NCBI GenBank assembly: GCA_011009095.1
Contig: VTPC01090588.1
Location: forward strand, 62,001 to 126,000
DNA from: Ignelater luminosus
Lineage: Eukaryota; Arthropoda; Insecta; Coleoptera; Elateridae
Direction of reading: 5' to 3'
Length of the DNA: 64,000 bases
The stretch's first letter is position 1. Every line of letters begins with the position of its first letter. Made by a program: the position numbers and the translations under genes. The notes beneath the pieces are model-generated. The model searched no databases, had not been told where the DNA came from, and saw only the letters and a list, made by a program, of their open reading frames with translations. Shown one piece after another: positions 12,401-24,599 of this stretch.

Positions 12401-15400
12401 CTTTCACATTTGTTAAGAAACAAGGTTAAAATTTTTGCTTCAGGTGAATAAAGTATTAGTTAGCTTTGTCTTATCTTTATTGGTCATAGTTTGTTTATAA
12501 TATTGTAAGTACTTCATTTGAGTAGTATAAATATTCTCATTTCTGGAGATAGAGTATTAATGTGCGCTGAATTTGATAAGTGGACATGTAGGCCAGCTAT
12601 CAAAATATTCACCAGGTCTTTTATTAAACGAAATAATCTGACAAACTCCCCATCTTCTAATGTAAAAGGATCTGAATCATTTCTCTTTATTCTCCTGGCA
12701 ATATTGTAATGACGCATAACTTGTTTACGTTCCATCTCTTGAAGCATTAACATTTGTATGGACAACATCTAAAATGCATTTAAAGCAACTTATAATAATC
12801 AAAAAAATAACCCATGACATTTCAAATAATGTTAATTCTACAGGATTTGCATACTTACAGTATTTTGGTATTTTCTAAAATAATATCGGTTTAATAATAT
12901 TAAAAGTAATAATAAAAATAATAATGAAGAAATATAATAAAAATAATACTAATAAATATAATAATAATAATAATAAAACAAAAATAAAAGGAAATAAGGA
13001 TAAAATTCAACAGTTAAGAGATTTCTGGAGATTTCAGATTGCATATGTCAAACAAATGTCCAACTGTGTCTGTATCATTTGTTAAATGTTACTAGAAAAG
13101 GCACTAGATACTATAATGTTTTTAGGATTGATAGTAATCAATATTCAATCTTCCGAAAGCGCACGAAAAGAATGCAATGATACGGCAGAGTACAAAAAGC
13201 AATCGTTTCTCCTATTCAATCGCATTGCATCGCATGACATCACTCGATTGCGTTGCATTCTGGCAGAATTCCACCCCAGACATGATCTTTCAACATTCAT
13301 AACTGACTTTTATTTCAAAACTGAAAATTATGAATTTGTCAACTACCAAAAAAAAAGAAATAATTTTTTGATTTATATTATTTTTTTTACAGTCAAATAT
13401 TGCAGTAGAGGAATTTCCTGTAAAACAAGAAGTATTTGCTGGTATGACCTGTACATGGTACATCAATTCTCTTAACAGTTCAGATCGATTATTTTATTGC
13501 ATCACATCCAATCGACCAGTACTTTCTGGTATGCAAGACAGAATAATTGAAGCTTCCATACAAATACCAGCTTCATTATTTTATCAACTGCAACAGCAAG
13601 ATATAGTTCTTGATCGCAGTATGCAGCGAATTCTTATTGGAATGTTTAGCAATGGTAAATTATTTCCAGTTTACAAAAAATATTCAGGTTTAGATATTAC
13701 AACAGCTGTTGTTGGAGTGAAGCTAGGTAAGATTTTGTATTGTCTATGTGTAGAGTATTTTGTAAGTCCATGGCATAACTTTGGGTATATGTGACTGTTT
13801 CCTAAAAATAGCACACCACTTAGCAGGAATGGCTGAATGCATTTGAAAATGCCCAGTGTGCTCTGAAATAGTTTTGGATAAATGTTGGACTTACAATTAG
13901 CAGTATTTTTCTATGCAAAAACATTTTTACAGAAAATTCATTAAGATACACGAAAATTGTGAGAAAATTTCATTTTCACTGCTTTACAGAATTAGTGTAA
14001 CTTACATATAATATTTATATCATTCGTCTGGGTTACTTTAAAAATGTATATGCATTTTTCTCACTATTTTGTAGGAGATAGTCACATTTTTGAAAACAAT
14101 ACAATAGCAAAGCTTTTCCTTGTATTACATAATGATTACATTAAATTCTGAACATTTCTGTTGAAAGAATATCAAAGCAGCTCTTCAGAATCGTTCTGAA
14201 AGAAAGTTGTTTCCTCAGGTTCTGTGTAAATAATGAATGTGCTTATACCAAATCTTCTTTATGTAACACAAACAATTGTGAAGTTATTAACAAAAAGTGT
14301 CTTTTCTAACAAAACTTTGAGACATTTCTTATCTTTTTGACTCTAGAACACATACCCGAAAATGCTGAAACAAGTAAACTAATATTTTTAATTTTACTTA
14401 TTTTAACTCATGCATGTCTGTGATGTCATCAGCTTTGAGTCATGACATATGTAATTTTTTTTAATGGAATGGTATATTTTTTATTTTATTTTTGAGTAGT
14501 ACTTTTTTCCTTGGAGTTATTCAAAAAGCAATTTAATTTAATTTGAAAATCTGGTGATCTAGCTAGTCATTCTAGGAAATCTCGTCTTCCAATCCATCTG
14601 TTTGGAGAAAATAGTACCTAACTAATTGCAAGCAGGACAAGGATAACGAGCAGGTGCTTCATCATGTTATTCTCATTTTTGCTAATATTTTAATAGTGTT
14701 TTAAACATTTTGTTGAACTATGTAAAAGTGTAAATATCTCAAGAATTGTTAAAGGTATCAAGCATGGGTTTGTTGAAAAGGGCCTCTAAAAGTACTATTC
14801 AAAAATGAAATAAAAAAATGTGTCATTCCATTTTTAAACAATACATATAAAGTTGTAGCTTAAAAACTGATGGTATCACAGATACAAGATAGTCAAAATA
14901 AGCAAATTGGTATTGAAATTATTAAATGTATCTGAAAAGTACTATCTACACTATATGTTAAATATTATGTCTAATAAAAAATGTTTATATTTCAGCCAAC
15001 TTTCTTGTGACAAATTTAACGGAACCCATTTATGTGATGTTACGCTTGCCGCCGAGAGCTATTGTAGAAAATACAATTATGATACCAGTATGGTGGAATG
15101 CAACTAGCAACGAAGGTAAAGGTAATTGGTCTTCAGAAGGTTGTGAACTCAGTCATGAAGTGCAGGATAACATTGTCTTCCATTGTAAACAATTGGGATA
15201 TTATGGTCTCTTACAAAATGTATCCAACACTGGTATTGTAAGAATTGGTGCCAAATTTAGGCTATCGCATCCTGCTATCTATGTAGGTAGCTTCATATTA
15301 TTTTTGTCATTATTTATTGTCATTCTTACTTATTGCATATGTTACATGTCTATTCAAATGCCAAAAAAAGCAAAACATTCTCTTGTAAATATGTGGATTG

Positions 15401-17566
15401 CTGTCGTGCTTCTCATATTTGTGTATGTGTTTGGCATTTATCAAACTGAAGATCTTCAACTTTGTCAAATAATTGGTCTAACACTTCATTATTTTACATT
15501 ATGCACACTGTTTTGGATGTGTGTTGGGTTAACAACAATGTATAAACGTCTTAGTAAAAATGATAATACTATTGAACTGCAGGATGACGAATTACCATCC
15601 GATCAACCAATTCAAAAACCAATATTAGGTTTATATTTAATCGGATGGGGAGTTGCATTAATGGTGTGTGGAATATCTGGTGCTGTAAACATGAAAGAAT
15701 ACGCAGCACATACTCATTGCTTTTTGAGTTCTACTCCTGCTTTAAGTGCCCTATTTATACCGGCTGTTGTGTTGCTGCTAATTTTAAGTGCCTTATTTTT
15801 ATTAATTCGTTGCGCAATTTACAGTTCAGATGCCAATGGACATTTAAGTGAAGGAACACAAGTTACAGAGAATGTAGATTTAGATTTATTAGAACCTAGC
15901 TTTCCAAATCCAGATCACACAAGTGTTCGTAGTAGCTCAACAAAGACTAGATCAAGTGAAGTTGAAGATGCTGAACATGCACCGGCAACACAATTAAAAG
16001 CTTACACAATATTTCTAATTCTTTATATATTGACATGGTTCAGTTGTGCTTTAGCTACTGTAAAACCATTTAGATTTCAATATGAAGAAGATATTTTTAG
16101 TATCATCTATGCCATTCTTGCCACAGTTTTAGGAGCTTTCACTTTATTTTTTTATTGTATAGCAAGAAATGATATTCGGACTCAGTGGCTTTTGTTACAT
16201 AATTGGATTAAAAGAAAAGGAGTATGCTTTAGGTCACGTAATATATCTGATGCTGCTCAAAATATTCCTCAGATTCAAATACAGCCACTTCCTCTACCAC
16301 CTGCTGGAAATTCTCCGCCAGCAGAAATTCATATTACTTCAAGATCAAGTAGCCGTAGTTCAAGTCACACGAAATCTAATTCAAATAATAGCAATGTACT
16401 TAAAGCTGCAGTCAATTTAAATGGCTCTACAATGGAAGAACCCCATGGTGCTAGAATAAACAATGTTAATTTAGTTGTATTGCATAGGCAGCAATACAGA
16501 ACTAACAATACCATTACAAATTTTATTGAAAATCCTGCCAACACTGCTCAAGTATTTTATAATCCTTATCAAAGTACTGTTGCACGTAGATTTTTCAAGA
16601 AACAAAGACAACACATGATGAAACGTAATAATTTAACTATGAGGAAATGCACCCAGAGTGATAGTGCATCTATAATATCTTCTAAACACATTACCGATAA
16701 TTCTAGTATTGATCAAAGTATTTTTGGTACAAACTCAAAAGTAAATAATACAAATATACATGTCGAACATGTTTGTAAAACCAAACATCGAAATCCTAAT
16801 GTTTTATCTGATAGTCATGAAGAAATAAGTCTTAATAATGTGCCTATAGAAAAAACTGATGTTAAATGCTGAAAGATTAAGAAGAAGGGAACTTAATCGG
16901 CCTCGAATAAAGAAGAAACAGAATAATGCAAATGACAATAAAGAGATTATTGAAGAAACTAACATGCGTACTGTTTCACAACAATGCAGTTTAGAATATA
17001 GTTCTGATTCAACTTCAATTTTAGACCGAAGTATTAGTTCAGAAAAGCCTCCTCAACAAAACAACATTTGTGAAGTTGAGAATTCTACACCAAAACAAAA
17101 TGAGAATGTGTTAGAAAAATACAAAAATCGTCGAGCAAACAACAGATGTTCACAAAAGTCATACAAAAATAATCAGTTAGGTAGTAAGTCTAATAGCAAA
17201 GCTAGTACTCCACATGAACCTTCTAGTTTAAGTATAGTCAATTCTACAATGAGTGAATTAAGTGAAACAGTTCCTAGGATATACGTAAATCCTTCACATG
17301 ATCTCCTTTTTTCTAAACGTGTACAAAGTAGGGCTAGCAGTGTATCTGCTAGTGAATTGGACGAGTTATACCAACAGATTCGAAGAGGTGCAACACCAGA
17401 ATCTTCACATTCACGTAGGTTTGTAGATGATTTTAATATAATTTTCCAAACAAAGAATCACAGGCCTCGTTTATCTGATCCTGAGATTAATTTAAATATA
17501 AATGACTTGAGGCATCGATCTCATACTTCGTGTAATACCAGTGATAATGTGGAAACTATTGTGTAG
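6416..17566 (+). CDS. Adhesion G-protein-coupled receptor, ADGRA (A2/A3, GPR124/125-like) group
   Basis: Exons: 6416-6624, 6683-6748, 7722-7937, 9232-10303, 13393-13726 and 14996-17566. All junctions are GT-AG and phases agree; about 1488 residues after allowing one base at 16850-16855. Domains in order: signal peptide (1-20); Cys-rich LRRNT (CPKNCVC); leucine-rich repeats, with exon 2 one 22-residue repeat and exon 3 three; LRRCT (NPLTCDCDLLWLLGW); Ig domain about 233-337 (VCTAPS, EWLWLD, GIWSCRL); hormone-receptor domain about 340-403 with Cys pairs; helical GAIN region; degenerate GPS (WWNATSNEGKGNWSSEGC, then HCKQLGYYGLL). Seven TM segments follow at about 724-1024 and a tail of about 460 residues ends in ETIV, a class I PDZ ligand like the ETTV of vertebrate ADGRA2/A3. 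LRR-Ig-HormR-GAIN-7TM order is diagnostic of this group. The GPS lacks the canonical H-L-S/T, so autoproteolysis is doubtful. The frame breaks at the A6 run; see that entry. Confidence 0.92.
8000..8650. other. GPCR intron 3 with possible old transposon DNA
   Basis: Intron 3 (7938-9231) contains ATACAGGGTGGTACATGGCA near 8170, which resembles the CAGGGTG ends of other elements in this window. No matching right end is visible, so this is at most a fragment. The minus-strand open frames here (8057-8371, 8397-8654) show no domain and I do not call them genes. Confidence 0.3.
10663..11917 (+). mobile_element. Nearly full-length mariner element in GPCR intron 4
   Basis: A transposase-coding element of about 1.25 kb lies in sense orientation in intron 4 of the GPCR. 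Its ends share an inverted repeat: CACTGTATGTTGCTGAATA at 10663-10681 and TATTCAGAAACATACAGTG at 11899-11917, with one mismatch. The size and central transposase are typical of mariner. A clean TA duplication is not evident at these exact coordinates (a TA occurs at 11920-11921), so the true boundary may be two or three bases further out. Confidence 0.85.
10818..11858 (+). pseudogene. Mariner transposase with one premature stop
   Basis: Translation from ATG at 10818 gives a 346-codon frame, the normal mariner transposase length, interrupted only by TGA at 11628-11630 (codon 271). The N-terminus has the paired helix-turn-helix region (MEVTREHFRAMILSEFHSG, LGIGMTAIETILH) and the WIPHRLTEDQK linker. 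The D,D34D catalytic triad is present: D160 in GDKTW, D248 in HDN and D283 in LAPCD, with the stop lying between the last two. The C-terminus KGEYFEKE is intact. The usual GDETW is GDKTW here. A single nonsense change in an otherwise open frame implies a fairly recent insertion, but the element should be unable to make full-length transposase. Confidence 0.92.
12049..12768 (-). pseudogene. PIF/Harbinger transposase relic in GPCR intron 4
   Basis: The minus-strand frame 12768-12514 reads RRIKRNDSDPFTLEDGEF followed by VRLFRLIKDLVNILI and LSPEMRIFILLK. This fits the N-terminal part of PIF/Harbinger nucleases: an F/DPF acidic motif, then the F-R-L helix, then L-S-x-E-M-K. A second minus frame at 12303-12049 (YHLQLLICASSVADD) may be the core region around the N-x-Q-L-I-C-D motif, but it is more diverged. 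Stops and lost sequence between them show a dead copy. It lies in antisense to the GPCR. The N-terminal match is moderate; assignment of the second part is weak. Confidence 0.55.
12895..12996. repeat. AAT/TAA-rich microsatellite
   Basis: An imperfect trinucleotide tract made of AAT, TAA and ATA units, longest as an uninterrupted run near 12959-12975, within GPCR intron 4. Simple sequence with no coding meaning. Confidence 0.85.
16850..16855 (+). other. A6 run where the GPCR reading frame shifts by one base
   Basis: The frame carrying the 7TM domain runs into TGA at 16870-16872, seven codons after GAA(49)-AAA. The next frame is open from 16850 to 17566 and carries about 235 further residues ending in ETIV. 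Removing one A from this six-A run joins IEK directly to LMLNAERLRRREL and makes the whole gene a multiple of three. A genuine deletion in this animal, an assembly/homopolymer error, or RNA-level slippage on the A run would all look the same from sequence. Confidence 0.8.
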
Positions 17567-20500
17567 TATAAATAATATTTATTTTTATTTTAAGTATTAA
17601 ACGTGTACATATTTATTATATGTAAATTATTTTATTTTAGAAAAAGATATTTTATGGTTTTTTGTTTTGGTGCACTCATTGTTAGAAAGAAACTAAATTA
17701 TTTTATAATTTTATTTTAAAAACTATTCTTGCCTACTTAAGCTATAGATGGATTGTAAATTATTTTTGATTGTTAAGGAGGCAAGTTAACATAAACTTAA
17801 AGTATACAAATAGAAACATTACTCAAGAGTTCTAATGAATTGAACATGAAATTCATAGGAGACTAATATAGACTGTAAATTGATGCTGACGTATGTACAA
17901 GTTGTTCAGGAACTTGGGGTTCTAAACTGTAACACTGCTAATAGTGATTGAATTGATTTAATTTTTGGGTATGCATAAATAACTATTCTTCTGTATAATA
18001 ATCTTTTTTGGAACCTTCTTCAATTTATTTATTAAATCTTGCTAATCTAGATCTTAGTGAGTTTCATTGCTTATAAAAGATTATCTGAGCACTTGGAGCA
18101 AATCAACAAATGTACATACACAAACACCTATGCAAAATTCTCAATTTTACATGCCATATTTTATATTTTACCATACCATCTATATGTCATGACTTTGCGA
18201 ATAAATAATAATCTTAAGTTGAGCCACTGAGAGTATAGCCATTATGTGAATAAATGCCATAACCGCCTTTCTAAGTAGTAGGAGACATGAAGCAGCATCT
18301 TACCATATTTTCTTTTTCTCATCATGAAATTGCTGCTTTTCTCTGTTTGCCTCGACATTAGCAATTACACAAAACAAAATATATATACAATATTAACCAT
18401 AATACCATAATAACGGTTCTGACAAAAATCGTTTAACTTGAACAGGTGTTCGATGTATGGAAGTGTTCAACTTAACAGATTTCACTGTATACAATTGGTT
18501 TAGTTTAATAACAAATTTCATACTTTTATCTAAAGTAAAAGAAACTGATGGTTTTCATTTTGGTTTTCGCTGTAATAAACAGATACCTTTTTTCATCAAA
18601 TTAGAAAATATCTAACTAGAACATAATCTTTTCTAAATTTTGCTCCTCATATGTCAGCATGTTATAACTATAATTTATTCTTCTATAGATTTCCATATTT
18701 AATTTATTGAGAGAGCTTTAGGAGAGATTTGTCTTTTTATGTATGACTTACTAATAAATTTAAAATAATCTGGCTTTTTTTCTAGCAATGAATGTTATTT
18801 AGATTTATAGTTTGAAAAGAGAAACCAACTATATTAATCAAGTTTGAAGAAGAAATACAATAAATGTAGTAAAATTTATTTTTAAAATTCCATTACATTA
18901 CATTCAAACACATGTCTTAATTGCAGTTTTTTGATACAGATCAGATCCAGGGGTATAAGTGCTTTAAAATATTTATATGAATTGTATAAAAAAAATTATC
19001 ATACCCCCAGCTGAGTATCGGCACTTTCATATATTAAAACATGAATATTGTGCTTAACTTTATCAGAACATTTTAATCATCAGAATTCATAACTAAAAGA
19101 AGTGGGTAAATTAGAAATATCAAAAGTTTGTTAGTCTGCTTAAAAATAGATAAATATACTTATGATTCAAAAAGGTCCAAGTAAATTGTACATTTAGAAA
19201 TGTAGTTAAGAGTTTAATTTCATTTTTTCAAGTGCAGCTTAAATTAATTTAAAAACAATAAAACTAAGACAAAAAGAATATTGCTCTGAACATAGTATAA
19301 ACTAACAAACTTTTCAGATTTAAAAGTATATCAAAGTGATATAATAAATGTATCATAAAATGTGACATAAATGTACCATAATCCATACCTAAACAGAAAG
19401 ATGTTTTAAAGACATTTGGAAATCACAAGTTGCTTTATTTCTGAGGTCTTATTAACATCAACATTAGTTTTTATATTAAAATCTTAGTAATACAGGATTT
19501 TTTGTGTATGATATTATTAGTTCAACGAATTTTTGTTATCTTTGTACTCGTTAAGGCAAATAATCCACTATACTCATTTGCCTATGTCAACACATATCTT
19601 AAATAGTTTATATTTATTGTAGCATAATTGTATGTAAATTCATTTTATTTATATTTTGATAAAAATATTTTAGATGTTGATTTATAGCATAAGACATACA
19701 AAAGGAATACTATGATATTAAAAAAGAAATGACTATCTAAAAAACTTGCTATATCATTAATCATAAGTAATACAATTTACATAATCTTCAAGAGACAATA
19801 TTTAAATTTTTTAAGAGATTATAAGTTGTATTACATTTTTTTATTATGCATTGACATGCCCAAAGTTTTATACATATTTCAATTAAAGACTAGTAGTCTA
19901 AAATCACTTATTCAAACTCATATAGTTATAATAATTCTGCCAATTTTAAGTACAAAATACTCCCATTCTCTAATATATTCTATATTGTATATTTTAGGAA
20001 AGTTATTGTTATCCATTTATTGACTGTTAGGTATTCCTGCAAAATAACTTCTCCAATTCTTTTATACTTAAAAAATAAGACTGATTACTTTGCATATCTA
20101 GAATTTTTATGTTTCTTGTCAGTTGCAGTATATGGGTGTTCTTGAAATAAACGGAAATATTCATACTGCAAATTCCTTAGTTGAAATTAAGTCTTTCTTA
20201 GATGAACATACAAAGGGTACAGATCCAAAAAGAGCAGAGTCCATTTTATTTAATTTTTTACTGATATCACCTTGCAGTAGCGTTTTCAACATACTTTATA
20301 GTCATATAGGGTAAATTTGTTTAAATTTGAAACTAAATACTTCCTCTGTCCGAAAATAGTTGCTACATTTCAATTTAATGTTTAAAAAAATAATAATTTA
20401 TCAAAATCGGCACTTTGTCCCAGTAAGCTACTGCTTAGTTTTGCAAATTGATTCTTTAATACATACAAAACAACGTATGAAAATTCTTTTTTTTTAGAAC

Positions 20501-23093
20501 TTTGAAGGTTTCTTGCCACTAACTCGTATTATGATGCAGGAATAGTCAGTTAGTGCTCAAAGTCTTAAAGAGCAGATCTCGGTAAAAAATTTTAGAATCC
20601 ATCTTCATGTCAGATACATTTTTGGATATTAAGGGCAAGTACAACATGTCAAGTTCAAATATCAGGTTTAAATAGGAAATTAGGATTTGTACTTTAGTTG
20701 TTTTAATAAATAATATAAAGCTGTATTTTTGCATGTTTTCTCTTCTACATTTGAAACAACATTAAAATTCTGGTGTTGGCTTCTTCTAATTTTTGACCTT
20801 GAAGACCTCCAACACTTACAGTTGTAACAGACTCCATTATGGTGCAATCAGTGCTTCAATTGCTCTCCAAATACTCTTAATTCCTAAATGGAGGACAAAA
20901 GGTCAACAAACAACTTTGCAATTTGATATCACGTGAGCACTGTATGATTAGATCTTAGAAATAACTAGATTGAAATATTAGTTTAGCTTATTATATGAAT
21001 AACAAATGCTGGTCAAGCTTGGACAAAAATAATATAAAGCAGTATTTTTGGCTTTTGGTATTCCTGTACCTACAAAACAACATATTTGAAGTTATAGTAC
21101 CTGGAAATCTGCAACACCTAAGATCGCAACGTCTTCATATAGACAGCATTGACATACTCTTGCCCAATTGTGCTGGGATTAGTTCTAAATTAAAGAAAGA
21201 AGCCGGCAAATAGCCTACTAACTAGGCTTAGTGTAAACAAAGAGTGGGTGAACTTCAGAAAGAAGAATGCCAGTTTCAAATATCAAAGTTACCTATGTTA
21301 TTAAGAATAAATACTTTTAAAATTAAAAAGAGATGGATTTATTTACTAATGGAATAACATATAACAGGCCTATGTATCCTAGATAATCTCTTGTTGATGC
21401 AGAGGAAAATGCATTTAGTCTTGTCTTGTATTTGTAGAGTGAGAGGGCAAAACTGCACTGATATATTAATTGCACATTATGCAGAGAAACAAATGACTTT
21501 AATGCATGCCCATTTGTAAATCCAGATGAAACCACATCGCATACAAGAAAAAAAAGAAACAAAAAACAACATTTATACCTTGTATTACTTACATACCGTG
21601 TAGAATGTGAGAACTAATTAATAACTGAGAATTGATACAAAAACCAGTATAAAAACGTTTGCAAGTATAATGTTGCTTAAAGAGCTTGATATTTGCTCTT
21701 GTCAGCTTTTGATCATTCTTGAAGTCAAAGTAAGCATTACCTATAGGAATTTAAAGTGCAGAGTTAGTTGACAGCATCTTTCCTTCAATTTGGAACCAAC
21801 CTGAACATAATTGGATCACTAAATGTGACACAATATAGGTTATAAGCAAATACTGCGATTTTAGGTACTCCAAATTGTGATATGTTATTTTGTAGATAAT
21901 GGGGAACTCCTGTACAAAAATTTAACTTTATATTATTTTTTTGTAGGTTTTGGCGAAATTCGTGCAAAAAATTCCTAGGCTGTTATTAGAAATGCAATAG
22001 TTCAATTTTGTATCCCATCAACATTTTTGATAATAGTTTGCATTGTCAATGTATAATAAAGAATTACATAACTGAATAACAGAAGAAATGTGCCATGAAA
22101 AGTAAATAAATTCATTCTGAATCATATCAAACTGAAATTTTAAATGAATAATTGGCTATAATAATGAAAAGATAACATCTGCATCACTCACTTTATATTT
22201 AATACCTTTTAACAATGAGAAAATGCATAAAGGGAAGGAAATAATTGGATGGAAAACATTAACATCTTTGTTAATGTGTTGTTGCATATGTAGCTATGTA
22301 CATTTGACTACAGTTTGCTCTAAAATATTATTGTATGCTTGAAACTTCATGTGATGCTAAAATGTTGCTCTAAATGCTATACGATTAATGCATAATAAGC
22401 TCATGAATTTTACAACATAGTTACTGATTCGTCATCTTCAATATAAAAGACAAAAATCCCAGAAATAATAATTCTTTTAGAAGTTTGTTTATAAATAATG
22501 TCTGATAATTGTAGGCTTTTTTACATAATAGTTGAAAAAGAAGACAAAATATGGAATTCATCAGTAACTATGAAAGTGAGTTGTATAAGTATTATATTAA
22601 GAGTGCCTGCTTTTGAATTTAAAAAAAATATCCATGTAAAAATGTCAATGTAATTGCTGAAGTCGATTGTTAAAATAATTATGTATGATCATTGTTATAA
22701 GGAATAATTTTAAAATTGTTAAATTGCTGCCTAAAATATAAAATTTTGTATGTACAAGTATTATATGAAGACTGTTTACGTATGCACAATACGATGTTTT
22801 AAAGCTATTGCACTGATCTGTTGATTATACACAATTGACTGAAGGACCATATAATTTTGCTAGAATTTATAAAGCAATTTTAATAAATGAAAAAGTAAGC
22901 TGGGACAGAATTCTAGTTGGGCTTTTAGCAGTTCAATTGTTGCCATATTTCATTCTTTTGATGAAATATTGTCTAGTCTTTATCTGAAAGTGATTTTACT
23001 GCCAGCAAGTTGTCTAAATAAATCTCTCAGTCATTTAGATAAGTTCTAACACTAATTTATCCAAAAATCTTTATTTATTATCTATTAACAAAT
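17567..23093. other. GPCR 3'UTR side and gene-free AT-rich DNA
   Basis: After the GPCR stop at 17566 there is AT-rich sequence with several possible polyadenylation hexamers; the true 3' end is not identifiable. I recognise no exon on either strand through 23093. Near 20341 the sequence TTCCTCTGTCCGAAAATAG resembles a transposon terminus, but no partner end is clear. The small open frames in this stretch have neither splice logic nor domains. Confidence 0.5.
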
Positions 23094-23293
23094 ATACAGG
23101 GTCCACAAAAATGTTTTAAACATTTAAATGTCATGTTCCTAATACACTAATTATCAAGAAAAACATTAACCAAGTTTTAACAATATTTATGTTTGAGAAA
23201 TACAAGCACATTAAAAACCTGCTGTTGTATTACAACACTGGCTATATTCACAATTCAAGTTCTGGTTAAGATTTTGTTTGTTTTATTTTGTAT

Positions 23294-24020
23294 ACAGGGG
23301 AATCCAAGTGTACTAAGTGCATAGGACATTGTTTTAGTTAGAAATAGAACTATTGGAGTGACCTATGGAGGAAACAAGATAAAAGCAAAAATCACCTCTA
23401 CTGCAAAGTCATTGCATGGAAGCAGTCAACATGGGAAATATTAAAAAACTTTCAGAATTCACATTAAATTGTAATTTTATAAAGATGTTGATAATTAAAC
23501 ATTTTGTAAATGTATCGATAATAAAATATATTAACTCATTAGAATGATACATGTAAGTGATTATTCCAGGATATCAAGAATGCACTCCTTTAAAAAGGCA
23601 AAATAAATGCAGATTATGTCCAACATTGTACTCGAAAAGGTGTAAAAAGCCTATTTGAAATTAATCAATTAAACTGTTGTAGTTTGTATTGAGTTATCTA
23701 TTTTTGGTGTACTTCTTAACATTTATATTAATATCAATATTTTTCTCTGTAGATTCTGCTTAGTAAAAATACAAAGAATCAAATAATATGAAACTACATC
23801 TTCAAATAATAAAATTCTTTCAAACAAATTTTAAATTTGACATTAATATCAAAATAGATGCCAAACTGTGCTACTTTTAAGAATCTAGTAACTTTATCGC
23901 TGAGGGCAAAACAGTGAGGATCAGTTTTGCTCTACCTTGTTTTCACTACAGATGACTCCAATAGTTCTCTCTTCAACTAATGCAATGTTCTATGCATTCA
24001 GTATGCTTGGACTTCTCTGT
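23294..24020. repeat. Inverted repeat with about 110-bp arms
   Basis: Left arm about 23294-23410 and right arm about 23905-24020 are diverged inverse copies. Shared blocks include GCATAGGACATTG against GCATAGAACATTG, and AACTATTGGAGT in both. The roughly 500-bp interior has no coding frame. CAGGG ends occur nearby at 23096 (ATACAGGGTCCACAAAAATG) and its inverse at about 24590 (ACACCCTATA), so a larger element of about 1.5 kb (23095-24600) may enclose the arms. Probably a degraded foldback transposon. Confidence 0.55.
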
Positions 24021-24599
24021 ACATTCTACATGAGCAGCAAAACTTAATTGTGTCAGAAACAAATTTTGGGATTGTGTTATGATACTTGTTATACTTTTTA
24101 CATATGTTATTCTTACACAAGGGACCTTATCATGAAAGGTTTCTATCATATGTAGAGTTGTGCTTTTTTTTGATATCTTAGCAACAACATATGAAATTGG
24201 TGCATCCAGGAACAGTATTTAAAGCACTTAAAAGTGTTACCTTTGCATTTATGGCAATTGCCGATTGCTGCCAATCATTCAAGAAGTTTATGATGCCAGT
24301 ACTACCACTTGGTAACTGCTTGTGAACATGAGCATTGATGTAAGATTTTCTCCTGTTTTGGAAATATTTACAATTGTTGATATCATTAGGGACAGAGATT
24401 TGGATATAACACCGTATTCTTAAAACATAATGTTACACCACTGAATAAGCAAGTAATTCTCTTGTTTTTGAAATCTGTATAAAAGAGAGGGGATAGATAC
24501 ACTTCTTTAGACATCATGTATGTTGGAAACCATTTATACATGTCCATGGAACTTTTTTTATCATAATGAGTACTACACTGTTTTAGAAACACCCTATAC

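Noticed and set aside
13086..13475. 129-residue plus-strand frame overlapping GPCR exon 5
   Set aside because: Its upstream part is intron, and the overlapping exon is read in another frame that continues the receptor; the acceptor at 13391-13392 explains the region better.
16850..16856. A-AAA-AAC heptamer as a programmed -1 ribosomal frameshift site
   Set aside because: The heptamer is not in the required frame for -1 slippage and the needed shift is +1 (or loss of one A), so an indel or transcriptional slippage is the simpler reading.
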